A stretch of DNA of 64,000 nt, taken from contig NC_035436.2 of assembly GCF_002127325.2 (NCBI RefSeq), positions 121,616,771 through 121,680,770 on the forward strand, in the 5' to 3' direction. A model generated the notes under the pieces. That model was not told the origin of the DNA, ran no database searches, and saw only the letters and a program-made list of their open reading frames with translations. Shown here piece by piece: positions 23,859-35,484 of the stretch (the first letter of the stretch is position 1; each line of letters begins with the position of its first letter). Source of the stretch: Helianthus annuus (taxonomy: Eukaryota > Streptophyta > Magnoliopsida > Asterales > Asteraceae). A program made the position numbers and the translations under genes.

Positions 23859-23998
23859 TTATCCCCAACTTGAAAGAAATTTCGTCCCGAAATTTGGTAC
23901 GTACTTACTGAGGAAGCCAGGTAGGTTGCAACGTTCACTGGTTTTCCTGGGGTGTCACATCCTCCCCCCGTTGATCTGGAATTTCGGGACGAAATTCC
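23859..23998 (-). promoter_or_regulatory. G3 duplicated palindrome-PPT module
   Basis: Two modules lie in tandem. The inner one has the palindrome 23978-23998 and a TGTCACA ending at 23959. The outer one has the palindrome AAATTTCG/CGAAATTT at 23877-23895 and the real LTR edge at 23858. Each palindrome is 18-19 nt from its TGTGACA. The repeat distance is 101 bp, the same as in G2. Confidence 0.75.
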
Positions 23999-26900
23999 GT
24001 GGTAGTAGCTTCAGCCTCAGCAGTAGTTGTATTGGTTCCGAATAACTGGGGATACTTTTCTGTCATCTGGTCTTCGCGTTCCCAGGTGTACTCTGGGCCA
24101 CGACGGGAGTTCCAACGAACTCGAACAAGAGAGATTCTCTTGTTTTTGAGGACCTTAACATCCCGGTCCGTGATTTCAACTGGCTCCTCGACGAACTGCA
24201 ACCGCTCGTCAATAGTGAGTTCCTTAAAAGGAACTATGAGGGTCTCATCTGACAGGCACTTCTTCAGATTCGACACGTGAAAGACATTGTGAACTGCACC
24301 GAGTTCAACTGGTAGGTTCAACTTGTAGGCTACTTTGCCAATCTTTTCTATGATTTCGAACGGTCCAACGTACCGCGGATTTAGTTTGCCCCGTTTGCCA
24401 AAACGAACCACACCCTTCCAGGGTGAAACTTTAAGTAAAACCCGGTCCCCGACCTGAAATTCCAATGGCTTTCTACGCTTGTCCGCGTAGGCTTTCTGAC
24501 GGTCGCGTGCTGCCGCCATGCGTTGTCGTATATCTTTTCTGTGGCGTCCACTACAATCTCTGGACCCGTAATCTGACTATCCCCCACCTCTGCCCAACAG
24601 AGAGGTGACCGGAATTTACGCCCGTACAATGCCTCGAATGGAGCGGCTTGTATGCTGGTGTGATAACTGTTATTGTACGAAAATTCCACCAAAGGGAGAT
24701 GCTTTTCCCAGCCGTTGCCGAAATCGATAACACATGCCCGAAGCATGTCTTCAAGAGTTTGAATCGTTTGCTCAGACTGCCCATCCGTCTGAGGATGATA
24801 TGCTGTGCTCATGTCCAATCGTGAGCCGAAAGATTTATGCATCGCTTGCCATAGCTCTGACGTGAACCGTGCATCCCGATCCGAAATGATGGAGGTGGGC
24901 ACTTCGTGCCTCGAAACAACTTCTTTAAGATAGACGTCTGCGAGAGTGGAGAACTTATCCGTTTCCTTTATAGCTAGGAAGTGTGCAGACTTGGTGAGTC
25001 GATCCACGATCACCCATATAGTATCATTCCCCCGCTGGGATCTAGGTAGGCCTGTAACAAAATCCATGGAAATTTCTTCCCATTTCCATTGAGGTATCTT
25101 AGGCTGCTGAAGTAGACCCGCTGGTTTCTGATATTCCACTTTGACCTTTGCACATGTCAAACACTTGCCGACGTAAGTAGCGATGTGGGCCTTCATACTA
25201 GGCCACCAGTATGTAGTTCTGATGTCGTGGTACATTTTATCCGACCCTGGATGTACCGAGTAGCGGGACTTGTGAGCTTCATCCATTACCAGCTCGCGTA
25301 ATCCGCCAAAAAGTGGGACCCAAATACGCCCCGTTACATAGTAGGCGCCGTCTTCCTTTAGTTCCATTCGTTGCTTTGAGCCACGTAAGGCTTCAGCCTT
25401 GACGTTTTCGGGCTTTAGCGCTTCTATCTGAGCAGTTCGTATCTGTGCAGGAAGACTGGACTGGATAGTGAGCTGCAAGGCTCGTACGCGTCTAGGTAGA
25501 GTGTCTTTCCGACTGAGGGCGTCAGCCACAACATTGGCCTTGCCTGGATGATACTTGATAGCGCATTCGTAGTCGTTCAGTAATTCAACCCATCTTCGTT
25601 GACGCATGTTCAAATCCTTTTGCTTAAGGATATGCTCGAGACTCCTGTGATCGGTGTAAATCGTGCACCTGGTACCGTACAGGTAGTGTCTCCATATCTT
25701 AAGCGCGAAAACAACAGCTCCCAGCTCTAAATCGTGCGTCGTGTAATTCCGTTCGTGAACCTTGAGTTGACGTGAAGCGTAAGCAATAACTTTATCCCGT
25801 TGCATCAATACGCACCCAAGTCCCTGTATCGATGCGTCACAATAAACCACGAAGTCATCTGTGCCCTCTGGCAACGAGAGAATAGGCGCGCTGCAAAGCC
25901 TATCCTTTAGGTACTGAAAAGCGGTCTCCTGGGGCTCTCCCCAGCGATAGGTGACACCTTTCTGTGTCAGTAGCGTAAGCGGCTGTGTGATCTTCGAAAA
26001 GTCTTTAATGAACCGTCTGTAGTACCCCGCCAAACCCAAGAATTGGCGTATTTCTGTTGGTGTACGCGGTGCAGGCCAGTTCTTGATCGAATCCACCTTG
26101 GATGGATCGACATGAATCCCATCCTTGTTCACCACATGGCCTAAGAAGTGGACTTCACGAAGCCAGAAGTCGCATTTGGAAAACTTGGCGTACAATTGCT
26201 CCTTTCGAAGGAGTTCCAAAATCAATCGCAGGTGTTGCTCATGCTCCTCTTGACTCTTGGAGTAAATCAGTATGTCATCGATGAAGACAATCACAAACTT
26301 GTCTAAGTACGGCTTGCACACCCTGTTCATCAGATCCATAAATACGGCAGGCGCATTCGTTAACCCAAATGGCATGACAAGAAACTCGTAGTGACCGTAA
26401 CGAGTTCTGAAAGCGGTTTTGGAGACGTCCTCATCCCGGACTCTCAGCTGATGATACCCTGACCTCAAGTCTATCTTGGAATAGTGACTCGACCCCTGCA
26501 ACTGGTCGAATAAGTCGTCTATACGCGGAAGAGGATAACGGTTCTTCACTGTCACCTTGTTCAGTTCACGGTAGTCGATGCACATCCTGAAAGTGCCATC
26601 CTTCTTCTTTACGAAAAGTACTGGTGCTCCCCAAGGCGAAGAGCTTGGACGAATAAAGCCCTTTTCCAAGAGCTCTTGTAGCTGCTTCGACAATTCTTCC
26701 AGTTCGGTTGGAGCTAAACGATACGGTGCGCGGGCTATTGGTGCTGCTCCAGGAGCTAACTCAATCTGAAACTCGACTTAACGATGAGGAGGTAAACCAG
26801 GTAAATCTTCAGGAAACACTTGAGGAAAATCACGCACAACTGGTATATCCTCCAGCTTCTTTTCCTTTGCTGATGCGTCAGTGACAAGTGCCAGAATGGC

Positions 26901-27374
26901 AGTATGTCCCTTTCGTAAACATTTCTGCGCCTTTAAGAAAGAGATGATGCCAACCACAGCACCACTCTTGTCACCTTGAACTTCGAGGGGTTCCTGACTA
27001 GAGCGAGGAATACGAATAACCTTCTCCTTGCATAAAATCTCTGCGCGATGTTGGGATAACCAATCCATACCGATGACTACGTCGAAACTACCCAAGACTA
27101 TGGGTATAAGATCAATCGAGAAAGTCTGACCAGCTAGAACGATGTTACAACCCTTGATTACATGTGCCGCTTCTACACTTTTACCATTTGCCAGTTCTAC
27201 GACGTGTTTAGTGTTTAGGGGTGTTGGTGTACGTTTTAACAATTTACTCATTTTCAATGACATATAACTTGTATCAGCACCCGAATCAAATAAGACAGTA
27301 ACATAAATATCGTCGAGAAGAAACTTACCCATAACCACATTGGGATCATTCACTGCGTCACCCCGACCTAGCAC
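23935..27374 (-). pseudogene. pol: G3 pol: protease, RT, RNase H, integrase, chromodomain
   Basis: Protease ([11 protein letters not shown]) starts near 27292. RT has [14 protein letters not shown] near 26640 and active site FIDDIL near 26282. RNase H has VVYCDAS near 25855. Integrase has MDFVTGLP near 25070, ISDRDARFT near 24885 and [13 protein letters not shown] near 24770, and a chromodomain (RRGPEYTWERED) lies near 24090. Breaks: TAA at about 26776-26778 between protease and RT, and a frameshift from a small deletion near 24530, after the integrase core. The reading frame continues through the inner TGTGACA and ends at 23935. Catalytic residues seen are intact. Confidence 0.9.
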
Positions 27375-28635
27375 AAAAGCACGACCCCGAGCTTCGTTGC
27401 CATTGTTGTTGTTGTTTCCCCCGTTGTTGTTGTTATTGTTCCCGTTGCCCTGATTGTTGTTGTTGTTGTTCTGGTTCCTGTTTAGCTGAGGGCAGTGTCT
27501 CTTGATGTGACCTTCAGCACCACAATTATAGCACCCCTTGTTGCCCTATTGCTGATTCTGCTGTGCCGGTGGCTGCTGCTGATTCTGATTCGCAGGACGA
27601 GGGCTTCTACAGTCTTTGGCCTCGTGACCCATCTTGAGGCATCTTTGACAACGGCCCCTGTTACACTGGCCACTGTGGTGCCTGTTGCAGTTGTTACACT
27701 TTGGAAGGTTTCCGCGATATCCACCCTGCCTGTGGCTACCTGACGACTGCTGGTTAGGGCTTTGATAGTTGTCAGTCTTTCGCTGCTGATTCTGGGACTG
27801 AACCGAAACTGTTGCTTTGCTTGAATCCCCCTCCCATTTCCTCTTGTTGTCACTGAGGGTAACGGGAGTAGCTGAAGGAGTGATTGTAGCAGTAGCGCTG
27901 ACACGCTTAGGCAGTTTATTCTGATCCACTGCCTGATCGGTGATGCGATGAGCGAGACGCTGGATTTCCTGGATGTTGTCGAGGTTAGCCGAGGTAACGT
28001 GGCTCTGGATTTCTGGTGCCAAACCTTTGAGATACAACTCAATACGCTTGTATGGAGGGTCCACCATAGTTGGACACAGCACGGCCAGCTCATTTGACCG
28101 TTTAGTATACGCTTCAATCTCTGATCCAACCATTTTCAGATTATACAGCTCGTCTTCCAGTTTGTGAATATCTTCACGCGTACAATACTCTCTCTTGATA
28201 AGTTCCTTAAAATCGTTCCAGGGTGTGGCGTTAGCAGCTGCCAACCCCAGAATTTGCACCTGCGCGTTCCACCAGGTTAGCGCTATTCCCTCCAAGGTGC
28301 CAGTTGCATACTTAACCTTGCGAGCCTCAGGGCACTCGCACATTTTGAATACTGACTCTAGCTTTTCGAACCAATGGAGGAGTCCCACTGCCCCCTCGGT
28401 GCCACTGAAGGAATTTGGACGACAGTCCATGAAGTTCTTGAAAGTGCAGACAGGCTGCTGCGCGTGTTGACCTATTGTACGAATAGGACGAAGTTAAATA
28501 CGGGAGTTAATGTAGGATCTAAAGACCCTAGTAGGAGTCTATACTGCAGGATATACTACCTGCTTGAGCGGCTGCAACTGCCGCAGCAACGAGAGCCTCT
28601 AGCTGGGCTTGAGTCATGTTAATTCGTGCGGCCAT
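27375..28635 (-). pseudogene. gag: G3 gag with 88-nt putative intron
   Basis: The ATG at 28635 starts a short exon (MTQAQL, then Ala-rich). The putative intron is 28559-28472 (GTAGTA...AATAG) and joins in frame to the Gag domain starting MDCRPNSF near 28430. Two zinc-binding stretches follow near 27700-27600 and CYNCGAEGHIKRHC near 27530-27490. An Asn/Gly-rich linker (27480-27375) leads to protease. A TAG at 27546-27548 interrupts the frame. Confidence 0.82.
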
Positions 28636-28942
28636 TGATCTTCACATCAAAGGCAACATAAGTGAGAAAGGTTCGCGAATAGTGCGATGACAGAAAAGTG
28701 TAAGCACATAAGTGTTCTCAAGCAGTAACAGATAGCGAGCAATAGTAGGGTAAGCATACTACGAGCAAAGTTCTAAGCAGTTCTAGCAAGCAGGTAATAA
28801 ACATAAACCTTATTACCTAGGATGTCGAGTCTTGCACGTGGAGCGAAGCGTCGTTGTGGATCGCCGAGAGCACTGTTCTGGTTATAGTCTGGTTTTAATA
28901 AAAACGTTTTTCCATATTAAAACCAAGTTCTCTATAACCAAT

Positions 28943-28955
28943 GGCTCTGATACCA
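28943..28955 (-). other. G3 primer-binding site, initiator tRNA-Met
   Basis: The complement of TGGTATCAGAGCC lies 3 nt inside the 5' LTR, identical in type and spacing to G2. Confidence 0.9.
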
Positions 28956-28958
28956 ATC

Positions 28959-31442
28959 TGTCACACCCCCAAAATCCACACGCGGAGTACCACCGCTTGG
29001 AGGCGTGACTGACCAGGATCAAGCCACCAATCATATTGAACATGTAATTAATATTAAGTAAAATAAATGTAAACCATCCATCCAATACGATAGGTGTTCA
29101 AAACATAACCATAGTTTCAAAGTGTAGCGGAAGCATAGTAAATAATCCAACACTAGTTAATAGTTTTAAATGTCATAATAGTTCAACGTAGAAACCACGA
29201 TCCTTGCCCACAACGACCCGCTTCTCCAGTGCAAGCTCCAAGTACCTAACGATTTGCAAGGCATGTAACAGAATGATCAACAAACTAGTTGAGCGAGTTC
29301 ACAGTAAGTAAGTGCGTAACAGTAAGTAACGGGTGGCTCTACTGGGCCGATAGTAAGTTATACAGGTGGGGGCTTCCCATGTTATGTGACCACTAGACTA
29401 TTCGTATCAACTACTCGTATCATCCCTGTTCTTCTTCCGAGAACAGTAGCGCGTATGGGGTGTTCGTAGGTTTTACGCACGTATCCTTCACAACCGAGGA
29501 TAGGAGACGCGGGGGTGTACATGGGTTTCACGTACGTATCCTTTGTACCGAGGATAGAAGTAAGTAATGCGTACACGTAGGTTTTACGTGCGTGCCTGAC
29601 ATCCGAGGCAGTAATTGGCATATGACCACGTAGGTGTTATCCTAACCTACGGAACCGTCCTGACATTCGAGGATCATGGTAGGTGATAGTCTAGGAAAAG
29701 CATATGTACGTTCTTAGTCAATGGTAACCTTTATCCCATTCCCACGACCCGGGAATCCCATGCCTTAGTAGGAGTGTGAACTCACCTTGGGTTTGCTCGG
29801 TATGCTAAGTATGTGCTCAAAGTAAATCAATCACGTCCTAGGGTATGCACGTATACACAATCAGTTTATATCCAGTTGTTCATGTATAGGTGAAATCATG
29901 AAAGTACTAGCATGCAAACATCATCACAGAAATCATGCACATTACTTAACGATAGTTAGATAATCCGGTTAACGTTTAACAGAGTTAAATCATGCTACTG
30001 TGCAAGTATACAAGTTGACGAAACACTTATTTGGCGAAACACATTATTGACGAGACACTCCCTGTTTCGCCAACCACCCTTGGCGAAACACAACCCTGTT
30101 TCGTTGACTACTCTTGGCGAAACACAATCTGTTTCGTCGTTTGACCCTTTGACGAAACAACACCCTGTTTCGTCAATAACCCTTGGCGAAACTCAATCCT
30201 GTTTCGTCATGAGTTCTGTTCTGTGGGCAAGTCAGTTACGTCAACAACACAAAACAATAGTGCAAATCTTTTTCTTTAATAAAATTCTTGGTTGATATTG
30301 AAGCACCATTCGGCCGATGAAACCAGCCAATGGTCTTCATGTGACCGTCCATCACCACCAATGATAATAAGTTTATTGTTTAGTTCTTTTATCATACAAG
30401 ACAATACACTACATTTAGCACAATGATTACATCGAACCCCCCACATATCCCCATGACCAAAATAGTGACTTAATTTATTACCTTGCAACCTGCACCCCTA
30501 GATCTACTAGCCGCCACTTCCTAGCCCCATGTTACTAGCCGCCACCTCCTAGTCCCCATGTTACCCACCATAAATTTTTAATAGACAAAACAATTATGGC
30601 CGACATTTGTAACCCACCTCAAAAGGTCATTGGACCAAACTATGAACATGAATATTTTATTAAAACTATTTTGATCATCCTCTACATAAAGTGGCCGACA
30701 GTATTAAAGAGGAAATCGGTGAACTCATGTGCACTATATGGGCGGCAATATGCATGAGCACCTCTTGGTGTCATTGGACCAAAATAAATGATAATCATAT
30801 CAATGAATATTGTAAGGGTCAATTTGTGATATCGATGCTAATTGGAACGGTGCTATTGAACCAAAGGAATCAACAGTAGCCGCCACATATCATGTCGTTA
30901 TCATCACATGCACAAGTAGGAAAATTATTCGAATAACATTTTAATCATATAATCGGATAATAACAATATGCACTAACCACGAAGAACAAGGAAGTAATTT
31001 GGTCGCTTTGAGGGTCTCGAGTCTCACGGCTGCCGCTAATAGGGAAGAAGTCTAGGGTTTCAGTATTTTCATAACCGTTCTCCTAATCACATATATATTG
31101 TTACGCATACAAGCTTGGGCCGTATTGGGCTTTGGCGAAATTTGGGCTCTCGGCGAAACGCTTATGTTTCGTCGAGCGGGTTGGATGGCGAATAACAATT
31201 TTTAATTCGTCTAGTTTGCTTGATGATGAATTACATCTCGATTCGTCGAGCATTACGTGATTTAAGTGTTCTATAATATTTCTAATGTTATATTCTCCAA
31301 TAGCAGGTAATCACATATATGCATAACGACAATACGTTTTACTAAGACACCACGCGTACAATTACAAGTCCAACAAGTCAAACAGTCAAAGTCAATGGTC
31401 AAAGTCAACGTGCATTTAAAGTCAAAAGGTCGAGTTGTCACA
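28959..31442 (-). repeat. 5' LTR of G3 (2484 bp)
   Basis: Same length as the other LTR, with the few differences noted there, and flanked on the right by TAAAT (31443-31447). It carries the same TATA box, palindromes and hairpin array. Confidence 0.92.
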
Positions 31443-31447
31443 TAAAT

Positions 31448-33339
31448 AAAAGTGACTAAATATGTATTTAGGAAATATTATGCGTATTAGTTATATTATT
31501 TTAGGACTTGAAATAATATAACACATCAAAATACCAAAAATTACAATCCAAAATATTACCAAAATTCCAAGAAATAAATATACAAAGAATACCCAATTTA
31601 TTGGTGAAACCGAACAAAGGAATATAACTCACAAAAATATTCCGGAAATTTATTCAATGAGTATATTTTTGGCAAATAATATTTTGGACACCAAGAAAAC
31701 AAAAATATGATTTCTACAATTATTACAAAATATATCATATTTTTGACAAGGGGAAAATATATTATTTTTGACAAATAAAAAAATATATATATTTTTCTTG
31801 GAGTTATTAGAAGGTATATTATTTTTTGAAGAAATATATATTTTCTCAAATAAACATGAAATATATTATTTTTGGAGAAAAATAAGTTTATACATAATTT
31901 CCAAGTTAGACATGAAATATATTATTTTTGGAACTTATATGAAAATACAAATATTTTTGCCAAAGGAAAAATTATAAATAATTTTTCTAAGTGATATTCC
32001 TCAAAATATATATTTTGGAAATATATATTGTTGTATTTTTATTAAGAATATTATTCCGGAAAACTTAATACAAAATTAAGTATAAGAATACTTAACAATT
32101 ACAAGAAAATACGTATTCTCGTACGTATAAATACACTTCGGAATACGACCCCAATACATGGCAAAAATATACAAATATAAGAATACGAATACAAATACAC
32201 ACATCCTTGGGACGGAAATACATGTAAAAATACTTGAAAAGTATTAAGTTAAAATGTATTGTTTTAACAATTATTCCAAAATTTAAAAAATATAATTTAA
32301 GTTAAAATATTTATTATTTTAGCAAATAATTTTATAACTTGGAATAATATTGAAGACACAATGAAACGTAACTCAAAGGCACTAATTAATACTAAGTCAA
32401 GGCATGACCCGCTCGTCTAATAGATCATAGTACGTTGTAGGTAGTCGTGTATACCAGGAGAAGCTTTGAGTTACAGTTGATTTCGAAGAATGCAAAGCTG
32501 TGAGTTCATGTCCCCCTTTTCTTTTAACTGTTTTAAGTTCTATAACTTCGGGGGTGAAGTACATATTACAAACTGTTTACAAACGTTTATATGTGGTATG
32601 GTTAGCTAAGGAAGGGTACTGCTAGATCATGTGAGTGGTGGGTATAACGCTTAAGACCATTAATCCTCATTGTAGGACCGAGGGACATGAGTGATAGATC
32701 TATTTGGGTGTAGCGAGCCCACACCCATGTGGACCAGAGTGGCCCATGAGGTGACTATGTCTTATTGCCGGAGACAAATTTGCTAGGGTTGAGCCTTCCT
32801 GCATCATGTCACACATATTAATGGCCTTGCAAACCATTAATGATCTATTTTCCTTGTTGCTTTCACACCGGGGTTTACAAACATACATACAAACTTTCAA
32901 TGATTTCAAAGGTTTATTCGTGCACACTCACAAACACATGAACTCGCTCAACTTTTGTTGATGTTTTCAAACTACATGTATTTCAGGGAATTAAATATGG
33001 ATCTGGTAGGCGTTTGGATGTTCCAAGTATGTTAAGAATAAGAGATGTCATCCGGTGTCCTAGGGTTGGTTAGTGTGTCTTATCCTAGATGAGACACGTC
33101 TTCCAAAGCCTGGTTTTATTTAAAGTCTTTTGTTGAGTCCTTACGGAACTCTAAACAATTCGTATGGTTTGTAATTCGAGTTTGAGGTCTATGTTTTAAG
33201 ACAACGTTGTTGTGATATTTTAAACTTATTCAATGGATGATCATCTTAGTTTTATCATATAGATGTTTGTTATGGTTGAATGCAATGATATTAAGCAAGT
33301 CACACATAATCACGCTTCCGCAAAAGTCAGGGTGTGACA
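31448..33339 (+). repeat. G1 3' LTR, second part
   Basis: Continues the LTR cut at 21374 and ends in TGTGACA at 33339. It is very AT-rich at 31448-32350. A stretch near 32940-32990 (GAACTCGCTCAACTTTTGTTG) resembles the equivalent part of the G2 LTR, supporting the LTR assignment. Total LTR length without G3 is about 3.9 kb. No gene is seen. Confidence 0.7.
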
Positions 33340-34061
33340 CTCTCTTCCCTACTTATCTTATATTAAATATATAAATAATAAATTAATATTAAATGTTATC
33401 CTAATTTATTAAAAATATAATTTTTTTATTATTTGCTATACAAAATTTTATTCAACTCGTGTAAAACGCGGGGGTTTTAAAAATAGATTTTTTTTTATTA
33501 TTTACTATACAAAGTTACATTTATATAACCCGTGTAATACACAAAGTTTTTAAAGATATAACTTTTTTTGTCATTTGCTATGTAAAATTAGATTTAAGGA
33601 TATAATTTTTTTATTATTTGGTAGATTTTTCAACCTGACTATCCACGGGTTTTTTAAAGATACGATATTTTTAGTATTTAATATACAAAATTACATTTAT
33701 TTAATTCGCGTAATACACATGGTTTTTAAAGATATAACTCTTTTTTAGATCTATTCAACACGTGTAATATACAGGGTTTTTAATGATGTAATTTTTTATT
33801 ATTTGGTAAATTTATTCAACCCGATTATACACGGGTTTTATAAAGAGACAACGTTTTTAGTATTTAGTATACAAAATTACATTTATTTAATCTGTGTAAT
33901 ACACATGGTTTTTAAAGATATAACTTTTTTATTATTTGATATATAAAATTACATTTATTTAACCCGTACAATATACGAGGTTCATAAATATATAACTTTT
34001 ATTATTTAATATATAAAATTACATTTATTTAACACGTATAATACACGGGTTCTAACCTAGT
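33340..34061 (+). repeat. Helitron-like AT-rich tandem repeat
   Basis: About nine diverged units contain ACCCGTGTAATACACGGGT-like palindromes, each followed by TTTAAAGATATAA and an ATTTATTTAA stretch. The last palindrome (about 34031-34050) is followed by CTAACCTAG and then T, which fits a Helitron 3' end (hairpin, then CTAG before T). A 5' TC start near 33341 is possible. No helicase gene is present, so any Helitron is non-autonomous. Confidence 0.4.
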
Positions 34062-34071
34062 TTGTTCAATA

Positions 34072-35474
34072 GGGAAAACATCAAATAGGAAGTTTATTTT
34101 GGCTAGGAAGTGTAGGAAGCAATAGGATTAGGACATGTGGCAACATTTAAAATAAAGAAAAAATGTATTTTAGTCAATCCAACCCTTTATTCTTCCTTTT
34201 CAAAACCCAGTAACTTCAAAACCCACCATTTTCAAAACCCACCATCTTCAACCATTTCTTCACTTTCTATCTCAATAATCACTACATTATAATGCGATTT
34301 TCATCACAAATCAATGATTCAAACACCCGATCAACGTGTTCTTCAGTTTTTTTTTTAGGAAACCCCAGTTTAATTTCATAAAAAATCTCGTTTTTTCCGG
34401 AGATTTTGAAGATAATCACTCGATTCGAGCGCTGATAAGTGTTTCTATCATTCAAACTTCGTCAATTGTTGAAGAAATCACTTCGATCCATGTAAGAAAT
34501 TCTTTAATTTCATTTTTAGGATCTGGGTTTTTTATTTAGTCATTGCGTTTTACGATCTTGGCGGGGGTCCGGGGGCAGCGCCCCTGGCGGGGTCCAAGGG
34601 GCAGAGCCCCTGGCTGGGGTTGAGCTGCTTCTGGTTCTGTGAACAACAGTTTATGGTCATTGCGTTTTAGACAGTTTCTGGTTCTGTGAACAACAGTTTT
34701 TGGTTCTGTGAGCAACAGTTTCCAATCATTGCGTTTTAGACAGTTTCTGGTTCTGTGAACAACAGTTTCTGGTCATTGCGTTTTAGAAATAAAACTTTTT
34801 TTAAATGACTTTACTCATTGCGTTTTAGGTAAACACATTTTTATGTATATTCAGTTCATTGCGTTTTAGATAGAACAGTTTCTTTTGTGTTTTTAGGCTA
34901 TTGCGTTTTAGAAATAAGACATTTTTATATGTTTTCTAGGCATTGCGTTTTAGAAATAAGACATTGTTAAGTGTTTTCTGGCCATTGCGTTTTAAAAATA
35001 AGATATTTTTAAGTGTTTTCTGGTTATTGCGTTTCAGAAATAAGACATTTTTAAGTGTTTTGGGTGCATTGCGTTTTAGGAAAATGTCATTTTTTAGGGT
35101 TTTTTTTTCATTGCGTTTTACGTAACTGATGGGTTTTCTATTGCGTTTTACGCAACTGGGTTTTAACTTTTTTTTTTTAAATATAGTAATAGTATACTCG
35201 TTTTAAAGATAAAAAAACGCTCGTTTTTTGGTGCAATTTTTATAAAAAAAATAATGTCGTATGAAAAAGTTATTAACGTTTAAAAAATAGGGGGGAATTG
35301 GAGAAGAGAGAAACTATTGTGCTAGATTGACTAGAACGCCCTAACAAACCCACGCGCCTCTTTTTTTTTCTTCAATTTCATTCATTTAATCTTAGCCATT
35401 GATTAACTAAATGGATAATTAAGATCACTTCCTAGACTTCCTAGTCAAATCAACTTGCTATTGTATCTCTATCC
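34072..35474. mobile_element. MULE-like non-autonomous DNA transposon (1403 bp)
   Basis: Imperfect terminal inverted repeats of about 50 bp (34072-34122 against 35425-35474; shared core CTAGGAAGT.TAGGAAG) are flanked by a perfect 10-bp duplication TTGTTCAATA (34062-34071, 35475-35484). Long TIRs and a 9-11-bp duplication are typical of Mutator-like elements. Inside are a CT/AC-rich leader-like stretch, a short open frame (34336-34539) of unknown origin, a GC-rich 60-bp cassette (34561-34620) and a minisatellite. No transposase is seen. Confidence 0.8.
34540..35150 (+). repeat. CATTGCGTTTTAG minisatellite inside the MULE
   Basis: About a dozen copies of CATTGCGTTTTAG, spaced 40-70 bp, are separated by variable text such as AAATAAGACATTTTTA and TTCTGGTTCTGTG. 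They give rise to repetitive open frames that I do not consider genes. Confidence 0.75.
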
Positions 35475-35484
35475 TTGTTCAATA

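Larger units (their letters stand above)
21375..31442 (-). mobile_element. Complete Tekay-like Ty3/Gypsy element (G3), inserted in the G1 LTR
   Basis: The ends read TGTCACA on both sides with duplication TAAAT (21370-21374, 31443-31447). In element sense the 5' LTR is 28959-31442, the PBS 28943-28955, gag 28635 downwards, pol to 23935, and the 3' LTR 23858-21375. Both LTRs are 2484 bp; I found seven differences by eye, about 0.3 %, so the insertion is young. Even so there are two nonsense codons and one frameshift in gag-pol. Confidence 0.93.
7879..33339 (+). mobile_element. Old Tekay/Del-like Ty3/Gypsy element (G1), split by C1, G2 and G3
   Basis: G1 is the host for three nested insertions. 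Its pieces in the window are 7879-8415 and 17700-19351 (pol) and 19387-21374 plus 31448-33339 (3' LTR). They join across G2 with the 5-bp duplication ACAGA (8411-8415 and 17695-17699) and across G3 with TAAAT (21370-21374 and 31443-31447). The LTR starts TGTGACA and ends TGTGACA at 33339. The 5' half of G1 lies to the left of the window, beyond C1. Its genes are more decayed than those of the inserted elements, which fits its being oldest. Confidence 0.8.

Noticed and set aside
33340..33344. CTCTC as target duplication of G1
   Set aside because: The left end of G1 is outside the window, so it cannot be checked.
34561..34620. Bacterial or vector origin of the GC-rich island
   Set aside because: It is only 60 bp, made of short repeats, and sits inside a defined transposon; contamination is not needed to explain it.
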